NCBI RefSeq assembly: GCF_021233055.1
Contig: NZ_CP089538.1
Location: 2,806,501 to 2,870,500, forward strand
Direction of reading: 5' to 3'
DNA from: Spirosoma oryzicola
Lineage (GTDB): Bacteria > Bacteroidota > Bacteroidia > Cytophagales > Spirosomataceae
Length of the DNA: 64,000 nucleotides
Part shown: in pieces, positions 63,576 through 64,000 of the stretch
Numbering within the stretch: position 1 is the first letter of the stretch
Layout of the letters: every line of letters starts with the position of its first letter
Notes under the pieces: generated by a model
The model's input: the letters and a program-made list of their open reading frames with translations, nothing else
The model's database searches: none
What the model was told of the DNA's origin: nothing
Made by a program: the position numbers and the translations under genes

Positions 63576-63770
63576 CTATCGGTTAAACCAATCGACGGTT
63601 GTACGAATCGTAACGCTTAGGCAGCCAATGGTGGCCAGCAGATTCACACCAGGCATAAACGCTATAGGTACCGCAATCTGCATGGTGTCTTCCTGGGCGT
63701 CGGTCAATAGCCCACACATCAGTATGAATAGCATTGGAAGGAAATAGCACGTAAAAAAGAGTATAAACAT
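63576..63770 (-). CDS. Small membrane protein, 64 residues
   Basis: From the ATG at 63770 the product has two hydrophobic helices (FILFFTCYFLPMLFILMCGLL and a second near 33-55) joined by a polar DAQEDT loop. An upstream start at 63809 is also open. I recognise no family; the remaining 230 bp of the window hold nothing that I can support. Confidence 0.5.
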   Translation of the reverse strand: MFILFFTCYFLPMLFILMCGLLTDAQEDTMQIAVPIAFMPGVNLLATIGCLSVTIRTTVDWFNR

Positions 63771-64000
63771 AGTAGTAGGTGTGTTTGTAAAGCCCCAATC
63801 AGAAAACAACGGCGGTATTCCAGAGACAATGGTACAGGCTTATTCGGGCTACACAGTAGTTATAAAATCATCAAAAATTGTATTCGCTTACGCCAAGAAG
63901 CTGTTTTACTTATGACTACCAAAAGGTAGGTAAGTCATTAAGTGCGGTTATTGAATCTATAGAATTTGAGGAAAGTGAGTCGCCACTCCACCCGATAAGC

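Noticed and set aside
1..64000. CRISPR arrays, rRNA genes, insertion sequences, phage or restriction-modification genes
   Set aside because: I looked for regular repeats, transposase motifs and defence-system domains on both strands and saw none. The only mobile signature is the tRNA-Leu island.

Overview
The window looks like chromosomal DNA of a Bacteroidota bacterium of the Cytophagales, most likely Spirosoma or a close relative. Supporting signs are type IX secretion (T9SS) sorting domains of both the 'type A' and gliding-associated 'type B' kinds, SusC/TonB-type receptors with carboxypeptidase-like N-terminal domains, promoter elements of the Bacteroidota form (TTTG, about 20 nt, TAnnTTTG), weak Shine-Dalgarno sites with occasional TTG starts, and roughly 50% G+C by eye. 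The genus is inferred from overall gene style and not from a marker gene.

Layout. 1-5621: a compact plus-strand sugar operon: GmhB-like phosphatase, GT9 heptosyltransferase, NodU-type carbamoyltransferase, GT2, second GT9. 5893-7470: two tandem exported ferritin-like proteins. 7585-11065 (minus): treZ and a GH13 alpha-glucosidase. 11344-14772: a small membrane protein, a Tat-exported Gfo/Idh/MocA oxidoreductase and a secreted protein. 15037-19420: membrane glycosyltransferase group (GT39-like, LIC_10190-like, GT2). 19742-22201: two divergent single-domain response regulators and small proteins. 22365-25751 (minus): ackA and pta. 26474-30039: an AT-richer island inserted in the 3' end of a tRNA-Leu gene. 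It carries a kelch T9SS protein, a broken DUF2971 gene and possibly a structured RNA.

30019-45374: tRNA-Leu, a DUF3127 protein, tRNA-Lys, a TPR/SH3 membrane protein, a large gliding-type surface protein, rlmD, dnaB, phoH, an M43 protease, GNAT, comEC, a Spy-like protein, and a TetR-like/ABC1-kinase pair. 45428-51444: a beta-helix surface protein, a coupled run (dCMP deaminase, acpH, rhodanese), an RNase Z-like hydrolase, a coiled-coil protein and holA. 51660-63770: a TonB receptor plus lipoprotein behind a palindrome, a shortened pirin, dinB, an outer-membrane barrel protein, a trans-sulfuration enzyme, an FMN reductase and small secreted or membrane proteins.

Most of the window is ordinary housekeeping and cell-envelope content. 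I found no CRISPR array, rRNA, transposase or recognisable defence system. The best-supported unusual structure is the tRNA-Leu insertion: the displaced original 3' end of the tRNA is still readable 3.5 kb away, and it pairs better with the tRNA 5' end than the present 3' end does.
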